A stretch of 22,781 nucleotides of DNA from positions 1 through 22,781 of the forward strand of contig QEUW01000073.1 of NCBI GenBank assembly GCA_003577005.1, written 5' to 3'. A model generated the notes under the pieces. The model was not told where the DNA came from and made no database searches. It saw only the letters and a list, made by a program, of their open reading frames with translations. The translations under genes and the position numbers were made by a program. The stretch comes from Chloroflexota bacterium (GTDB lineage Bacteria; Chloroflexota; Anaerolineae; Caldilineales; Caldilineaceae). Below are positions 22,392 to 22,781 of the stretch, piece after piece (the stretch's first letter is position 1; every line of letters begins with the position of its first letter).

Positions 22392-22781
22392 CTAGGATGA
22401 CGTAATCCCCATCTGGACCAGATGGCAGATGCACGTTCGCATTCGGACATCTTCCGGCAAGCCCTGCCCGGCTGCATGCAACGCCTTCAGCTCGTCGCGG
22501 ATACGCTCCAGATCGCGAATCCGGCTCTCAATCGCGCCGATCTGGTGACCGATCAGGTCCATCACATACGCACAGGGAGGCTCGTTACGCTCGCGAAAGG
22601 CCAGGATTTCCGCAATCTCATCGAGGGCAAAATCCAGCGCGCGTGCCCGCCGGATGAACTGCAGCCGCTCCACGTCATCCTGGCTGTACACCCGGTACCC
22701 GTTCTCCGCCCGCTGTGGTTTGGGGAGCAAGCCGATGTCCTCGTAGTAGCGGATGGTCTTGCTCGGCACGCCGGTTTGTGC
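22392..22781 (-). CDS. MerR-family heavy-metal regulator (5' end cut by window)
   Basis: At least 129 residues; the N-terminal few residues are beyond the window, since the frame is open to the last base and reads AQTGVPSKTIRYYEDIGLLP. A MerR winged-helix follows with NGYRVYSQDDVERLQFIRRA, then ALDFALDEIAEIL and a long dimer helix. Metal-ligand cysteines are C-terminal: PPCAYV and, near the end, RTCICHLV. The Cys-then-CxCH layout resembles the Zn/Pb/Cd/Hg-sensing branch (ZntR/CadR/PbrR-like) more than organic-drug sensors. The GTG at 22769 is internal, not the start. It heads the operon with the reductase, TlpA-like and CcdA-like genes. Confidence 0.9.
   Translation of the reverse strand, partial: AQTGVPSKTIRYYEDIGLLPKPQRAENGYRVYSQDDVERLQFIRRARALDFALDEIAEILAFRERNEPPCAYVMDLIGHQIGAIESRIRDLERIRDELKALHAAGQGLPEDVRMRTCICHLVQMGITSS

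Noticed and set aside
1..22781. CRISPR arrays, tRNA or rRNA genes
   Set aside because: No regularly spaced direct repeats, cloverleaf-like segments or rRNA sequence were seen on reading both strands.

Overview
The window (roughly 57% GC by eye) reads like accessory-rich chromosome of a Chloroflexota (Anaerolineae-like) bacterium. The hints are a PadR plus large membrane protein pair, a CUT1 sugar ABC locus with an RpiR regulator and no ATPase, binding proteins with Sec signals but no lipobox cysteine, and an IS481-like transposase remnant. The taxonomic call is inference only.

Region 1 (1-2022, + strand): a PadR regulator and a multi-pass membrane protein, translationally coupled, behind a clear sigma-70 promoter with a 23-bp palindrome at the start site. 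Region 2 (2023-8893, + strand): a long regulatory intergenic stretch, then an Opp/Dpp/Nik-type ABC importer (two permeases, a fused double ATPase, a binding protein), a class I SAM methyltransferase and a Fur-family regulator. All are in one direction with short gaps. The Fur gene suggests the importer takes up a metal, a metal chelate or peptides under metal control. Region 3 (8894-10204, + strand): a TauE/SafE-family permease with a leader of about 280 nt. Three strong stem-loops can be drawn in it; the last is a three-way junction whose closing stem pairs with the Shine-Dalgarno bases. This is the best candidate here for an undescribed regulatory RNA.

Region 4 (10565-18799, - strand): in transcription order, an RpiR/SIS regulator, a sugar-binding protein, two CUT1 permeases, a DhnA/LsrF-type class I aldolase, an FGGY kinase and an MFS transporter. 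This is a coherent uptake-phosphorylation-cleavage pathway for an unidentified carbohydrate. A perfect 17-bp hairpin lies between the binding protein and the first permease gene. Region 5 (about 19017-19510, + strand) is a frameshifted, internally deleted IS481/rve transposase.

Region 6 (19550-22781, - strand): a heavy-metal-type MerR regulator (cut by the window end), a short ORF overlapping a relic of a MerA-like flavoprotein N-terminus, an intact FAD disulfide oxidoreductase, a TlpA-like thioredoxin and a CcdA-like membrane thiol transporter. Together they look like a metal- or thiol-stress redox module.

No tRNA, rRNA, CRISPR array or origin was seen. GC-rich hairpins follow several genes but lack U-tracts.
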